Positions 18,966-30,615 of a DNA stretch of 64,000 nt are shown piece after piece. The notes beneath the pieces were generated by a model. That model saw only the letters and a list, made by a program, of their open reading frames with translations, had not been told where the DNA came from and ran no database searches. The stretch covers positions 163,733 to 227,732 of the forward strand of contig RZZN01000001.1 of assembly GCA_009929855.1 (NCBI GenBank), read 5' to 3'. Position 1 is the stretch's first letter. The number at the start of each line of letters is the position of its first letter. Made by a program: the position numbers and the translations under genes. This DNA is from Gammaproteobacteria bacterium (GTDB lineage: Bacteria; Pseudomonadota; Gammaproteobacteria; Chromatiales; Chromatiaceae).

Positions 18966-19322
18966 CTACATCAGCCGGTTGATCGGCTCCTGCTGCAATC
19001 CCAGGGCCTGCTGACCGAGCGCCAGCGCCTGCTCGGCGAAGCCCTCGAGATCGCCCCACCGGTCATCCTGATCGAGCACCTCGGAGAGCAGCTCGCCGAT
19101 GATGCGCAGCCGGTAGGCCCCGGCGGCGCGCTCGGCAGGGGCGACGGTCTCGGCGCAGACATAGAAGACCGGCTCGGCCTGACCCGCGGGCACGAAGGCC
19201 ATTAGATGGCGATAGACCTGTCCGTCACCGCTCTCGATCTCGCCGAGCAGCGTCGCGCCATGCTGACCGATTCGATATCGACGCTTGGGGATGGCGGTCT
19301 TGATGATGGGACGATCTTGCAT
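18966..19322 (-). CDS. Protein of unknown function, 118 residues
   Basis: I do not recognise a family. The chosen ATG at 19322 has AGGAGAA 5-6 bases upstream, good support for a real gene. The protein is soluble, starts MQDRPIIKTAIPKRRYRIGQ, has strand-rich central sequence (ATLLGEIESG, MAFVPAGQAEPVFYVCAE) and ends in a Gln/Leu-rich helix (ALALGQQALGLQQE). No metal or catalytic motif is evident. It is convergent with the EVE gene, 16 bases apart. Confidence 0.65.
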   Translation of the reverse strand: MQDRPIIKTAIPKRRYRIGQHGATLLGEIESGDGQVYRHLMAFVPAGQAEPVFYVCAETVAPAERAAGAYRLRIIGELLSEVLDQDDRWGDLEGFAEQALALGQQALGLQQEPINRLM

Positions 19323-19459
19323 GGGTGTTCTCCTGTGGCTGTCGGGACACATGTGGGGACGCCTCGGCAGGAGCCCCAGTCAGCGCGGCCATCGGACCGG
19401 CGAGCACCCACGACACCACTCGCCGATCCGTGCAGGCATCACCCGCGCGAGCCGCGCGA

Positions 19460-21121
19460 TCAATCCATGATCACCAACTGATCGAGTCGTCCAGAGATCG
19501 GCATCCAGCTCGCCAGATCGGTGCTGTAGAAGAGCGCACCCGCATCGTTTCGACCGACGAGATCCACCCCGCCATCGCCATTCAAGTCGCCGGCGACCAG
19601 ATCGGCGAGCTGACCTGGAATCCTAGTCCAAGTGCTGAAATCGTTGGTATAGAAGATCGCCCCGGAGGCATTGAGCCCCACGAGCAGACCATCGGTCGCG
19701 ACCAGCCACTCGAGACTGCCGGGGATGCGCGTCAGGGTACTGAGCGTGCTGGTGTAATGGATGTCGCCGGCTTGATCGAGTCCGGCCAGATAACCGGGCG
19801 CGCCAACGAGCTGCACGAGCTGACCGGGGATGCGCGTCCAGCTGCTCAGGTCGAGGCTGTAATAGATCTCGCCCTGCGCGTTGAGCCCGGCCAGATCGTC
19901 CAATCCATCCCCGTCGAGATCGACCGCGATGAGCTGCTGCAGGGTCCCTGGGATCTTGTTCCAGGTCGTCAGGTTGGTCGTGTAATAGATGGCTCCGGTC
20001 GCGTCGAGGCCCACCAGATCATCGCCCCCCAGACCATCGAGATCAGCGGCGACCAAATCGGCCAGCTTACCGGGGAGCCGTTTCCAGGTCTGCTGATCGA
20101 GACTGTAGAAGAGCTCGCCCGTGGCATTGATCCCGGCCAGATCCATGCGACCGTCTTGATCGAAATCACCGCTCACGATCTGCTCGAGTGTCCCGTCGAT
20201 GCGCCGCCAACTGGCGAGATCCCAGCTGAAATAGATCTGTCCGTCCTGGTTGAGCCCAGCAAGTCGTCCGCCGATCTGTTGAGCAATCCAAGACTCGAAC
20301 GCCGAGACCCGCGCATAGATGCCGGGATATCCTGGGACAGCGCAGTTATAGCCCCAACTCGTCGCGCCCGCGAGACGATAGCCGACCGCGGAGGCGGGGT
20401 CGGGCACCGCCAGCGGACCGCCGCTGTCGCCTTGACAGGTATCGACCCCACCGCCCGGATAGCCGGCGGCGATCATCGCGGCGGTGATGCTTCCAGCGCC
20501 ATAGACCGCCGCCGCGTCGGCATTGGAGACGATGGGCACCGTGGCTTTGAGCAGCGTATTGGTCCCTGGCCCATTGAAGGCGGTCGCTCCCCAGCCACTG
20601 ATGAGTGCATTCACGCCTGGAGCCTCTAGTCCAGCGGCCACCTGCGCGGCTGTCATGGTGGGGATCGCACGCGCATTCGCACCGGACAGATCCAGATCCT
20701 GGGTCAGCTCGAGCAGCATGACGTCGTTGTCATAGCTTTGTGTGTCGAATCCGGGATGGGGGATCTGTCGCGCCACCGCGATATCCTGACCCGCGCTGCT
20801 GCGCTTATCCGTCACACCGGCGCGGATGTAGCTCAAGGCGCTCGTCGCGCAGTGGGCCGCGGTTAGGATCCAGCGCGGCGCGATGATGCTGCCGCCACAA
20901 AACTGAAACTGATTCGAGGTCATGAGCGCGACCTGCCAGGGCACCTCCGAGATGTTCGCGGCGGTGCCGCCGACGATCCGGCCCAAGGGTCCGTCCTGTG
21001 GCGGATCCGTGACCGCTGCCCCGCGTGTCTCAGTCCCAGCCTGGAGGGCACCCGCCGCCATCAGGAGGGCGAAGGAGGTGACAGCAAGACACGCCTGAAA
21101 GGAAGGATTCTGTGTGCTCAA
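19460..21121 (-). CDS. Secreted trypsin-like serine protease with C-terminal propeller-type repeats
   Basis: 553 residues. A signal peptide (about 28 residues) and short propeptide precede an activation site GR48-IVGG. The S1A triad is His90 (TAAHC), Asp133 (YDNDVML) and Ser233 (CQGDSGGP). Asp227, six before the Ser, predicts Arg/Lys specificity. Cys pairs at 75/91 and 229/260 fit chymotrypsin disulfides. From residue 287 seven repeats of about 35-41 residues follow, each of the form L-A/V-G-L-N-x2-G-x-I-Y-Y-S...S-W-x-R-I-P-G. Units 1, 3 and 6 add an FG-GAP-like calcium loop (DLDGDGLDD type). They probably form a seven-bladed propeller. The TTG at 21121 is the only start that includes the signal peptide. 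bioA lies 36 bases upstream on the same strand. Confidence 0.9.
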   Translation of the reverse strand: MSTQNPSFQACLAVTSFALLMAAGALQAGTETRGAAVTDPPQDGPLGRIVGGTAANISEVPWQVALMTSNQFQFCGGSIIAPRWILTAAHCATSALSYIRAGVTDKRSSAGQDIAVARQIPHPGFDTQSYDNDVMLLELTQDLDLSGANARAIPTMTAAQVAAGLEAPGVNALISGWGATAFNGPGTNTLLKATVPIVSNADAAAVYGAGSITAAMIAAGYPGGGVDTCQGDSGGPLAVPDPASAVGYRLAGATSWGYNCAVPGYPGIYARVSAFESWIAQQIGGRLAGLNQDGQIYFSWDLASWRRIDGTLEQIVSGDFDQDGRMDLAGINATGELFYSLDQQTWKRLPGKLADLVAADLDGLGGDDLVGLDATGAIYYTTNLTTWNKIPGTLQQLIAVDLDGDGLDDLAGLNAQGEIYYSLDLSSWTRIPGQLVQLVGAPGYLAGLDQAGDIHYTSTLSTLTRIPGSLEWLVATDGLLVGLNASGAIFYTNDFSTWTRIPGQLADLVAGDLNGDGGVDLVGRNDAGALFYSTDLASWMPISGRLDQLVIMD

Positions 21122-21157
21122 GACCGTGTTCTCGATGAGTGGATGAATGTGCGTGTA

Positions 21158-22447
21158 TCAGGGCGCTGGGACCTCGGCGCTCACCGCCACGACCGAGGCG
21201 CAGAGTGTTCGCAGCTCTGCGTCGCTGATCACATAGGGCGGCATCAGATAGATGAGACGACCGAAGGGGCGGACCCAAACACCCCGCTCGACGAGCTGGC
21301 GCTGGATCTCGCGCATCGCCACGGGCTGGCACATCTGCACCACGCCGATCGCGCCGAGCACCCGGACGTCGGCGACACCCGGCAGCTCGCGACAGGGCGC
21401 CAGACCAGCCGCCAGGATGCGCTCGATCCGCGCGATATTGGACTGCCAGTCGCTGGCGAGCAAGAGCTCGATGCTGGCGTTGGCGATGGCACAGGCCAGA
21501 GGATTGCCCATGAAGGTGGGACCATGCATGAAGGCCCCGGGCGCGCCCGTGGAGATGGTGCGCGCGACCCGCGCACTGGCCAGGGTCGCCGCCGAGGTGA
21601 GATAGCCACCAGTCAGGGCCTTGCCGAGCGTCATGATGTCTGGGGCGATGCCGGCATGCTCGCAGGCGAACAGCCGACCGGTGCGCCCGAAGCCGGTCGC
21701 GATCTCATCGGCGATCAGCAGCACCCCCCAGCGGTCGCAGAGCCGGCGCACCTCGGCCAGATAGTCCGCGCTATAGAAGCGCATCCCGCCGGCCCCCTGC
21801 ACGATCGGCTCCAGGATAACCGCGGCAAGCTCGTGATGATGACACTCGATCAGCCGGGCGAATGTGTCGATCTGCCCGGGCCGGCAGGGCTCGCCGAACC
21901 GACAGGTCGGCGCGGGCGCGAACAACTGCCGCGGCAGCACCCCCGCGAACAGCCGGTGCATGCCGGTGACCGGATCACAGACCGACATGGCGCCCAAGGT
22001 ATCGCCATGATAGCCCGAGCGCAGCGTCAGCAGACGCTGCTTGGCGGGTCGGCCAGCGGCCTGCCAGAACTGGAGCGCCATCTTGATGGCCACCTCGACC
22101 GCGACCGATCCGGAATCACAGAGAAAGACATGGGTCAGCGGGTCGGGGGTCAGCGCAACCAGTGTCTCGATCAGACGCACCGCCGGCTCGTGGGTGAGAC
22201 CACCGAACATCACATGCGCCATGCGCTCGAGCTGATCGCGGGCGGCCTGATTGAGGACCGGGTGGTTGTAGCCATGGATGGCGCACCACCAGGACGACAT
22301 GCCATCGATCAGCTCGCGACCGTCCATCAGCCGGATGCGGCACCCATGCGCCGAGGCCACCGGATAGACCGGATCCCGATCGATCGTCGAGGTGTATGGG
22401 TGCCAGGCGTGAGCGGCGTCGAGCGCCAGCAGCCGCGAGATCTCCAT
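21158..22447 (-). CDS. bioA: Adenosylmethionine-8-amino-7-oxononanoate aminotransferase
   Basis: 429 residues, a class III PLP aminotransferase that makes diaminopelargonate for biotin. [31 protein letters not shown] and [20 protein letters not shown] segments are conserved. The PLP Asp is in [14 protein letters not shown] and the Schiff-base Lys in [13 protein letters not shown]. The ATG at 22447 is 4 bases after the stop of the GTPase gene, so translation is coupled. No other bio genes are in the window. Confidence 0.95.
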   Translation of the reverse strand: MEISRLLALDAAHAWHPYTSTIDRDPVYPVASAHGCRIRLMDGRELIDGMSSWWCAIHGYNHPVLNQAARDQLERMAHVMFGGLTHEPAVRLIETLVALTPDPLTHVFLCDSGSVAVEVAIKMALQFWQAAGRPAKQRLLTLRSGYHGDTLGAMSVCDPVTGMHRLFAGVLPRQLFAPAPTCRFGEPCRPGQIDTFARLIECHHHELAAVILEPIVQGAGGMRFYSADYLAEVRRLCDRWGVLLIADEIATGFGRTGRLFACEHAGIAPDIMTLGKALTGGYLTSAATLASARVARTISTGAPGAFMHGPTFMGNPLACAIANASIELLLASDWQSNIARIERILAAGLAPCRELPGVADVRVLGAIGVVQMCQPVAMREIQRQLVERGVWVRPFGRLIYLMPPYVISDAELRTLCASVVAVSAEVPAP

Positions 22448-22451
22448 CGAG

Positions 22452-23884
22452 TCAGAGATCCGCGCGACTGTCGATCTCGCTGGCGGCCAGCCCGTGCAGG
22501 ATGCCTCGAATGATCTCGCGACACTCCTCCTCACGCTCTGGTTTGCCCTTGCGCGCGGAGCTGAAGAAGCGTGCCAGGTCACGCTGCTGCTGAGCGCTGA
22601 GCGCCTCGGTGAAGCCGCCACGGCGGATGTCTTTGTCTGGGATCTTGTCCGGCGCCTCCTCATCGGCGGCCTTGCGACCATGCGCCCAGTTCATGGCCCG
22701 CGCGCTGTAGAGGACGATGCGATCGAGCAGCACGAAGGGGAAGCGCGGATTCTGCACCGGCCCGATGGTGAAGCGCTGGGTCCCGGGGGCGCGGTCGATG
22801 TCGAGCTTGGCCAATGCCTTGCTCCCGACCAGTCCCAACACACCGCCAGTCGCGGCGCCGATCAATGCGCCCGCGCCCAATGAATGACCCGCCGTCGTCA
22901 GGTCGATGGTGGCACCCGAGGCCGCGCCCGCGGCCATGCCGACGAGCGCGAGCTGACGCTTGGAGAGCCCCAGCGCCTGATTCACCTCCTCGGAGAAGAG
23001 ATCCTTGCCAAGGAGCGAATCCGGTGGCATGTGCCACACATGGTGTCTAAAGTTCGCGCGGATCTGCTCCTGTGCCTGGACCTCGAGCTTGCGCAGGCCG
23101 TCCTCGAAGTCGACCATCAGCTCGCTCTTGATCCGCTCGCGACCGCTCTTGAAGACGAGCTGATTCTGTTTGACTGTGCGTGAGACCTTGAAGGCGAGCG
23201 TATCCTTGAGCACGGCGAGGATGGTCGACACCGCCAGCTCGGTGCGACGGCTCCAATCGACCTCGAAGGCATCGATGGCCTCCTCCACCAGTGGCTCCCA
23301 GCGCTGGTCGATGCTCTTGAGTGCCTGCAACAGACGGATGCGCTCGGCATAGGTCGCGCGGTGCGCGTTGAAGTCACGCACCGAGTTGAAGGCCTTGCTC
23401 AGCGCGTCGCGCCACTGGGTCATGTAGCGCGTCTGATTGGTCAGATTGTTCAGGATCGCCATCCGCGGCCGGGCGGTCAGACGCAGCAGCTCGATCTCCA
23501 CACGGTCCTTCTCCTTGATGCGCTTGGAGCCATCGACCACCAGGATGATGGCGGCGCCATCGGCCACTGGCTCGAGTAGGGCGCAGTCATGGTCGAAGAG
23601 TGGATCGGCGCGATGTGCCTGGATGAAGGCACGCGCGAGCTCGCGTTTGCCATCCTGTGCCTGGAACCACTCGAGGATCGCGCTCGGGTTCTGGAACCCT
23701 GGCGTATCGATGAACTCGATGACGACTCGGCCATCGATGATGACCGGATAGACGGCGGATTCGATCGTCGTCCCGGCCCGCTTGTCGATCGCGATCAGGT
23801 CGTTCTCGGTCAGGGTCGCGACCACCGAAGACTTGCCGGCGTTGGGGTGACCCATGATCGCCAGCCGTGGAATCTTCGCAGCCA

Positions 23885-23885
<1 letters not shown>
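22452..23885 (-). CDS. GTPase with DUF3482 C-terminal region
   Basis: 477 residues. The N-terminal Era-like GTPase has G1 [15 protein letters not shown], a Thr in RAGTTIES, G3 [10 protein letters not shown] and possibly G4 in ILNNLTNQT. The remainder matches the DUF3482 family, with hydrophobic glycine-rich segments (residues about 320-370: [16 protein letters not shown] and [14 protein letters not shown]) that may insert in or lie on the membrane. Its ATG overlaps the stop of the DUF2868 gene as TAATG, tight coupling that matches the known pairing of these two families. Cellular role is unknown. Confidence 0.85.
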
Positions 23886-26605
<2,720 letters not shown>

Positions 26606-26748
26606 GGCGATGGGTCACCGCTCAGGCAATAGTATGCAATCGGCCTTGCCCGCCGCCGAGCGCGGCCCACGAAGCCCGAAATATCCCATAGTCCAGGACT
26701 TAAATCACCCCGTTTATCCATCCGCGCGGGCGCGCTCGCTTGCGGCAC

Positions 26749-26774
26749 CCCGCCCAGCGGATCGTCTGGGCGGG
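26749..26774. terminator. Hairpin downstream of leuA
   Basis: A perfect 9-bp stem CCCGCCCAG/CTGGGCGGG with an 8-base loop lies 46 bases past the leuA stop. No T-run follows on the minus strand. It may be a terminator between leuA and the DUF2868 gene. The rest of 26606-26819 shows nothing else. Confidence 0.4.
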
Positions 26775-26819
26775 ATGGCCGCGATCCACACTGCGGATCA
26801 GAGACGCAGCGGGAGGCGC

Positions 26820-28502
26820 TCAGGCCGCCTGCGCGGCCAGGCTCCGGGACCGATTGAGCGCCGAGAGCACCGCCCGCAGCGAGGCGGCGACCGTATCGCG
26901 ATCGATCGCCGCCCCGGCGACATGCCACCCACCGAGATCGAGCTGGACATAGGCCGCCGCCTCGGCATCCGTGCCCGCACCCATGGCATGTTCCTGATAG
27001 TCCAAGATACGGACCGGCTGACCACTCCAGCTCGACCAGGCATGCACGAAGGCCGCCATGGCTCCCTCCCCAGTGCCCAGCACACGGTGCTCGCCGTCGG
27101 GGGCCGCGAGACGGACCTCGATGACATCCTGGCCATTGCGATCCAGACGATAGCCGAGCAGCCGCACCGGGGTCTCGTCCATCACGAAGTGATCCTGGAA
27201 GATTCGATGGATGCTGGGCGCATCGACCTCGCCGCCGCGCCGCTCGCTCTCTTGTTGCACCAGACGGGCCAGTTCCACCTGCAGCCAGCGGGGCAGGCTC
27301 AGACCATAGTCGCGCTCCATCACGAAGGCCACCCCGCCCTTGCCCGATTGGCTGTTGACCCGGATCACCGCCTGGTAGCTGCGTCCCAGATCTCCCGGAT
27401 CGATGGGCAGATAGGCCACCTGCCAAGGCTCATCACGGCCTTGACGCAACAGGGTCTTGCGGATGGCATCCTGGTGACTGCCCGAGAAGGCGGTGAAGAC
27501 CAACTCGCCGACCCAGGGATGACGTGGATGCACGGGGATGCCCGTGCACTCCTCCACGACGCGAATGATCGCATCCGGATCGCTCAGATCCAGCCCGGGA
27601 TCGATCCCTTGGCTATAGAGATTCATCGCCAGGGTGACGATGTCCAGATTCCCGGTCCGCTCGCCATTGCCGAGCAGGGTCCCCTCGACCCGATCGGCGC
27701 CGGCCAAGAGGGCCAACTCGGCGGCCGCCACCGCGCCACCCCGGTCGTTGTGGGTGTGCACCGACAGACGGATGGCATCGCGGCATGAGACCCGGGTCGC
27801 GAAATATTCGACCTGGTCGGCGAATACATTCGGGCTCGCAACCTCCACGGTCGCCGGCAGGTTGATGATGCAGGGCCGCTGCGGCGTCGGACGCCACACC
27901 TCCAGGACCGCCTCGCAGACCTCGAGCGCGTAATCGGGCTCGGTCGCGGTGAAGCTCTCGGGTGAGTACTGAAAGGTCCAAGTGGTCTCGGGATGGCGCT
28001 GCGCCGCGCGCATCACCCACTCGGCACCCTGACGAGCGATCGCGATCACCCCGCGGCGATCCTGCCCGAACACCCGTTCGCGCTGGATCGGCGAGGTGGA
28101 GTTGTAGAGATGCACGATGGCGCGCGGGACACCCTGCAACGCCTCGAAGGTCCGCTCGATCAAGTCCTCGCGTGCCTGCACCAGCACCTGAATGCTGACC
28201 TGCTCGGGGATCTGGCGCGCCTCGATCAACCAGCGCACGAAATCGAAATCAGGCTGACTGGCGGCCGGAAACCCGACCTCGATTTCCTTGAAACCGAGCT
28301 TCACCAACAAGGCCCAGAGCCGGCGCTTCTGCGCCACCCCCATGGGCTCTAGAAGGGCCTGATTGCCGTCCCGCAAGTCGACGCTCGCCCAGGTGGGCGC
28401 GTGCTCCACCACCCGGCTGGGCCAGCGGCGATCGGGCAGATCCAACACCGGGCCAGGACGATAGCGGCGATGATCGAAACGCTGTGGGTCGCTTGGGGTC
28501 AT
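26820..28502 (-). CDS. leuA: 2-isopropylmalate synthase (long, type 2)
   Basis: 560 residues, the first step of leucine synthesis from 2-ketoisovalerate and acetyl-CoA. The catalytic TIM barrel begins with WASVDLRDGNQALLEPM (metal Asp) and GFKEIEVGFPAASQPDFDF. The metal-binding HTHNDRGGAVAAAELAL and the GNGERTGNLDIVTLAMNLY segments follow. The C-terminal leucine-sensing domain runs from about residue 430. Length and the MTPSDPQRFDHRRYRPGP start fit the fungal/actinobacterial-type LeuA. The ATG at 28502 has GAGGAGA 5 bases upstream. It is divergent from an Lrp-family regulator. Confidence 0.95.
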   Translation of the reverse strand: MTPSDPQRFDHRRYRPGPVLDLPDRRWPSRVVEHAPTWASVDLRDGNQALLEPMGVAQKRRLWALLVKLGFKEIEVGFPAASQPDFDFVRWLIEARQIPEQVSIQVLVQAREDLIERTFEALQGVPRAIVHLYNSTSPIQRERVFGQDRRGVIAIARQGAEWVMRAAQRHPETTWTFQYSPESFTATEPDYALEVCEAVLEVWRPTPQRPCIINLPATVEVASPNVFADQVEYFATRVSCRDAIRLSVHTHNDRGGAVAAAELALLAGADRVEGTLLGNGERTGNLDIVTLAMNLYSQGIDPGLDLSDPDAIIRVVEECTGIPVHPRHPWVGELVFTAFSGSHQDAIRKTLLRQGRDEPWQVAYLPIDPGDLGRSYQAVIRVNSQSGKGGVAFVMERDYGLSLPRWLQVELARLVQQESERRGGEVDAPSIHRIFQDHFVMDETPVRLLGYRLDRNGQDVIEVRLAAPDGEHRVLGTGEGAMAAFVHAWSSWSGQPVRILDYQEHAMGAGTDAEAAAYVQLDLGGWHVAGAAIDRDTVAASLRAVLSALNRSRSLAAQAA

Positions 28503-28689
28503 GAGGGTCTCCTCGGCATGCGGATTGATTCGTCGATTGGCGATAGAATATCCGCGTGAGGTCGAAAGATGATTGCGAATCCTCTGGACAATGCCAGATC
28601 TTGCGCAATGATCTCCTAAAAAATCTTTTTCTTTCGCAATTATTTCAGCAGTGCAGGTGCGCCGCGCACTGCCCGAGGGGGCCAGACCC
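28503..28689. promoter_or_regulatory. Divergent control region of leuA and the Lrp-type gene
   Basis: 187 bases, with a strikingly AT-rich core near 28615-28650 (a run of A followed by TCTTTTTCTTTCGCAATTATTTC). Lrp-family proteins favour such AT-rich bent DNA, so the divergent regulator may bind here. This is inference from position and composition. Confidence 0.45.
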
Positions 28690-29154
28690 ATGACGCTCGA
28701 CCGTTACGATCATCGGATTCTGGCTGAGCTGCAGCGCAGCGGGCGGATCAGCAACCAGGAGCTCGCGGATCGCATCGGTCTCTCACCCTCGCCCTGTCTG
28801 CGACGGGTGCGCGCGCTCGAGGAGGCCGGGATCATCCGCGGCTACACCGCACTGCTCGACGCCAAGGCGCTCGGCCTGAGCCTCATGGCCATCCTCAGCA
28901 TCTCGATGGATCGACACACGCCGGAACGATTCGAGCGCTTCGAGACTCAGATCGCCGCGATCCCCGAGGTCCAGGAATGTCTACTCTTGACCGGACGCGA
29001 CGCCGACTATCAACTCAAGATCATCGTCCGCGACATGGATCACTATCAGGAGCTCCTGCTCAATCGCATCACCCGCATCGAAGGGGTCAGCGGAGTGCAT
29101 TCGAGCTTCGTGCTCAGACAGGTGATCGAGCGCGCGAGCCTGCCGATCGCCTGA
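28690..29154 (+). CDS. Lrp/AsnC-family transcriptional regulator
   Basis: 154 residues. A winged helix-turn-helix (LDRYDHRILAELQRSGRISN, then ELADRIGLSPSPCLRRVRAL) is followed by a RAM ligand-binding domain (EVQECLLLTGRDADYQLKII, GVSGVHSSFVLRQV). These are the standard Lrp features and the length is normal. GAGGGGG precedes the ATG at 28690. Divergence from leuA suggests amino-acid-responsive control of leucine synthesis, as in enteric Lrp, but the ligand is not known. Confidence 0.93.
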   Translation: MTLDRYDHRILAELQRSGRISNQELADRIGLSPSPCLRRVRALEEAGIIRGYTALLDAKALGLSLMAILSISMDRHTPERFERFETQIAAIPEVQECLLLTGRDADYQLKIIVRDMDHYQELLLNRITRIEGVSGVHSSFVLRQVIERASLPIA

Positions 29155-29488
29155 GACCCTGCCGCCGCGCTGCGCTCGCTGCCCCCCGATCAGCATGGCA
29201 TCACAGGCCGGCAAGCGTGCCATCGATCAGTCACCGATCGCCCGGTTCCGCTGGACGAAACCAGCAAAGCGGCGCAGGATGGGCCGGCAGCGGGTCGCTT
29301 TGACGCCTCGACGAGGCCGCGATCATGGATCGCTCTTGTTGATTAGGAACTATTCCTATTAACATTCTGTCTGGACGCTCCAGTGGCCATGTGGCTCAGG
29401 TGAGCACAGCCACAGAATGCGCGGACCATGCCGCGGCGCTCCAGCCAACCCGCTATCCGAATCCGGCCGATGAGGCGGCCATACTGCG
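29155..29488. other. Intergenic region upstream of the iron transporter
   Basis: No gene is seen. The middle is AT-rich (about 29334-29368) within GC-rich surroundings and holds the palindrome listed separately. Confidence 0.5.
29344..29358 (+). promoter_or_regulatory. Fur-box-like palindrome
   Basis: TAGGAA-cta-TTCCTA is a 6-bp inverted repeat in an AT-rich patch, about 130 bases ahead of the ferric-iron ABC operon. It agrees at 9 of 15 positions with the TGAGAATCATTCTCA form of the Fur box. The function is inferred from its place. Confidence 0.35.
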
Positions 29489-30517
29489 ATGCATCCATCC
29501 ACGTCACTCCTGATCGCGGCCAGCGCCGCGGTACTGATCGGTTTGCCCGCGATCGCGGCGTCCGACCCGCAGGTCAACGTCTACTCCGCGCGCAAGGAAG
29601 AGCTGATCAAGCCCCTGCTCGATCGCTTCACGGAGCAGACCGGTGTCAAGGTCAATCTGGTCACCGACAAGGCCGAGACACTGCTCAAGCGACTCCAGAG
29701 CGAGGGCATCAATTCACCCGCCGACCTCTTGGTCACGGTCGACGCGGGCAATCTTCATCGGGCGAAGACGGCGGGCGTGACCCAAGCGGTCGACAGCGCG
29801 ATCCTGACCGAGACGATCCCCGCGACCTACCGTGATCCGGAGGGTCACTGGTTCGGTCTGTCACTGCGCGCACGCCCGATCCTCTATGTCGAGGGCAAGA
29901 TCGACCCGAGCAAGCTCTCGACCTATGAGCAGTTGGCCGAGCCGAGCTGGGCCGGACGCATCTGCGTGCGGTCATCGGACAATGTCTACAACCAATCCTG
30001 GGTCGCCTCGATGATCGCGGCCAATGGTCTGGAGGCCACCGAGGAATGGGCGCGCGGCCTGGTGACTAACCTCGCCCGTCCGCCCCAGGGTGGCGACCGC
30101 GACCAGATCCTCGCCGCCGCTGCCGGTCAATGCGACATTGCCATCGCCAATACCTATTATCTGGCCGGCATGCTGAGCTCGGGCGATCAGGGCCAGGTCG
30201 CGGCCGCCGAGGCCATGCGCGTACTCTGGCCGAACCAGGACGGGCGCGGTGTCCATGTCAATGTCAGCGGCATCGCCCTGACCCGTTCGGCGAAGAATCC
30301 AGAGGCGGCGGTGCGACTGATGGAACTGCTGGTGAGCCCCGAATCACAGGCCTGGTACGCCGAGGTCAATGGCGAGTATCCGGTCCGCGCGGATGTCGAG
30401 GTCAGCGCGATACTCCAGGCTTGGGGCGAATTCAGCACCGATCCACTCCCCCTTGCGACACTCGGCGAACGCGGTCCCGAGGCCGTGCGTCTGATGGATC
30501 GCGCCGGCTGGCGTTGA
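29489..30517 (+). CDS. fbpA: Ferric iron ABC transporter, periplasmic binding protein
   Basis: 342 residues with a signal peptide ending near residue 24 (IAAS). The mature start VNVYSARKEELIKPLLDRF is typical of the FbpA/FutA iron-binding family. The paired ligand tyrosines are in AIANTYYLAGML near residue 215. RPILYVEGKIDP and WAGRICVRSSDNVYNQS are further conserved parts. It binds Fe3+ for the permease and ATPase encoded next. Symbols fbpABC, sfuABC and futA are interchangeable here. Confidence 0.92.
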   Translation: MHPSTSLLIAASAAVLIGLPAIAASDPQVNVYSARKEELIKPLLDRFTEQTGVKVNLVTDKAETLLKRLQSEGINSPADLLVTVDAGNLHRAKTAGVTQAVDSAILTETIPATYRDPEGHWFGLSLRARPILYVEGKIDPSKLSTYEQLAEPSWAGRICVRSSDNVYNQSWVASMIAANGLEATEEWARGLVTNLARPPQGGDRDQILAAAAGQCDIAIANTYYLAGMLSSGDQGQVAAAEAMRVLWPNQDGRGVHVNVSGIALTRSAKNPEAAVRLMELLVSPESQAWYAEVNGEYPVRADVEVSAILQAWGEFSTDPLPLATLGERGPEAVRLMDRAGWR

Positions 30518-30615
30518 TCCATGGTGCGCGCCTGGATCCCAGCGCTCGAGCGCCCGTGTCCCGGCGCGCGCCAGGCTGATGGCGCGCGCGACCATGCCGC
30601 GTTGGAGGGGCGCGC

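Noticed and set aside
19325..20629. 434-codon open frame on the plus strand
   Set aside because: It is antisense to the protease repeats; the apparent internal repeats are mirrored from them.
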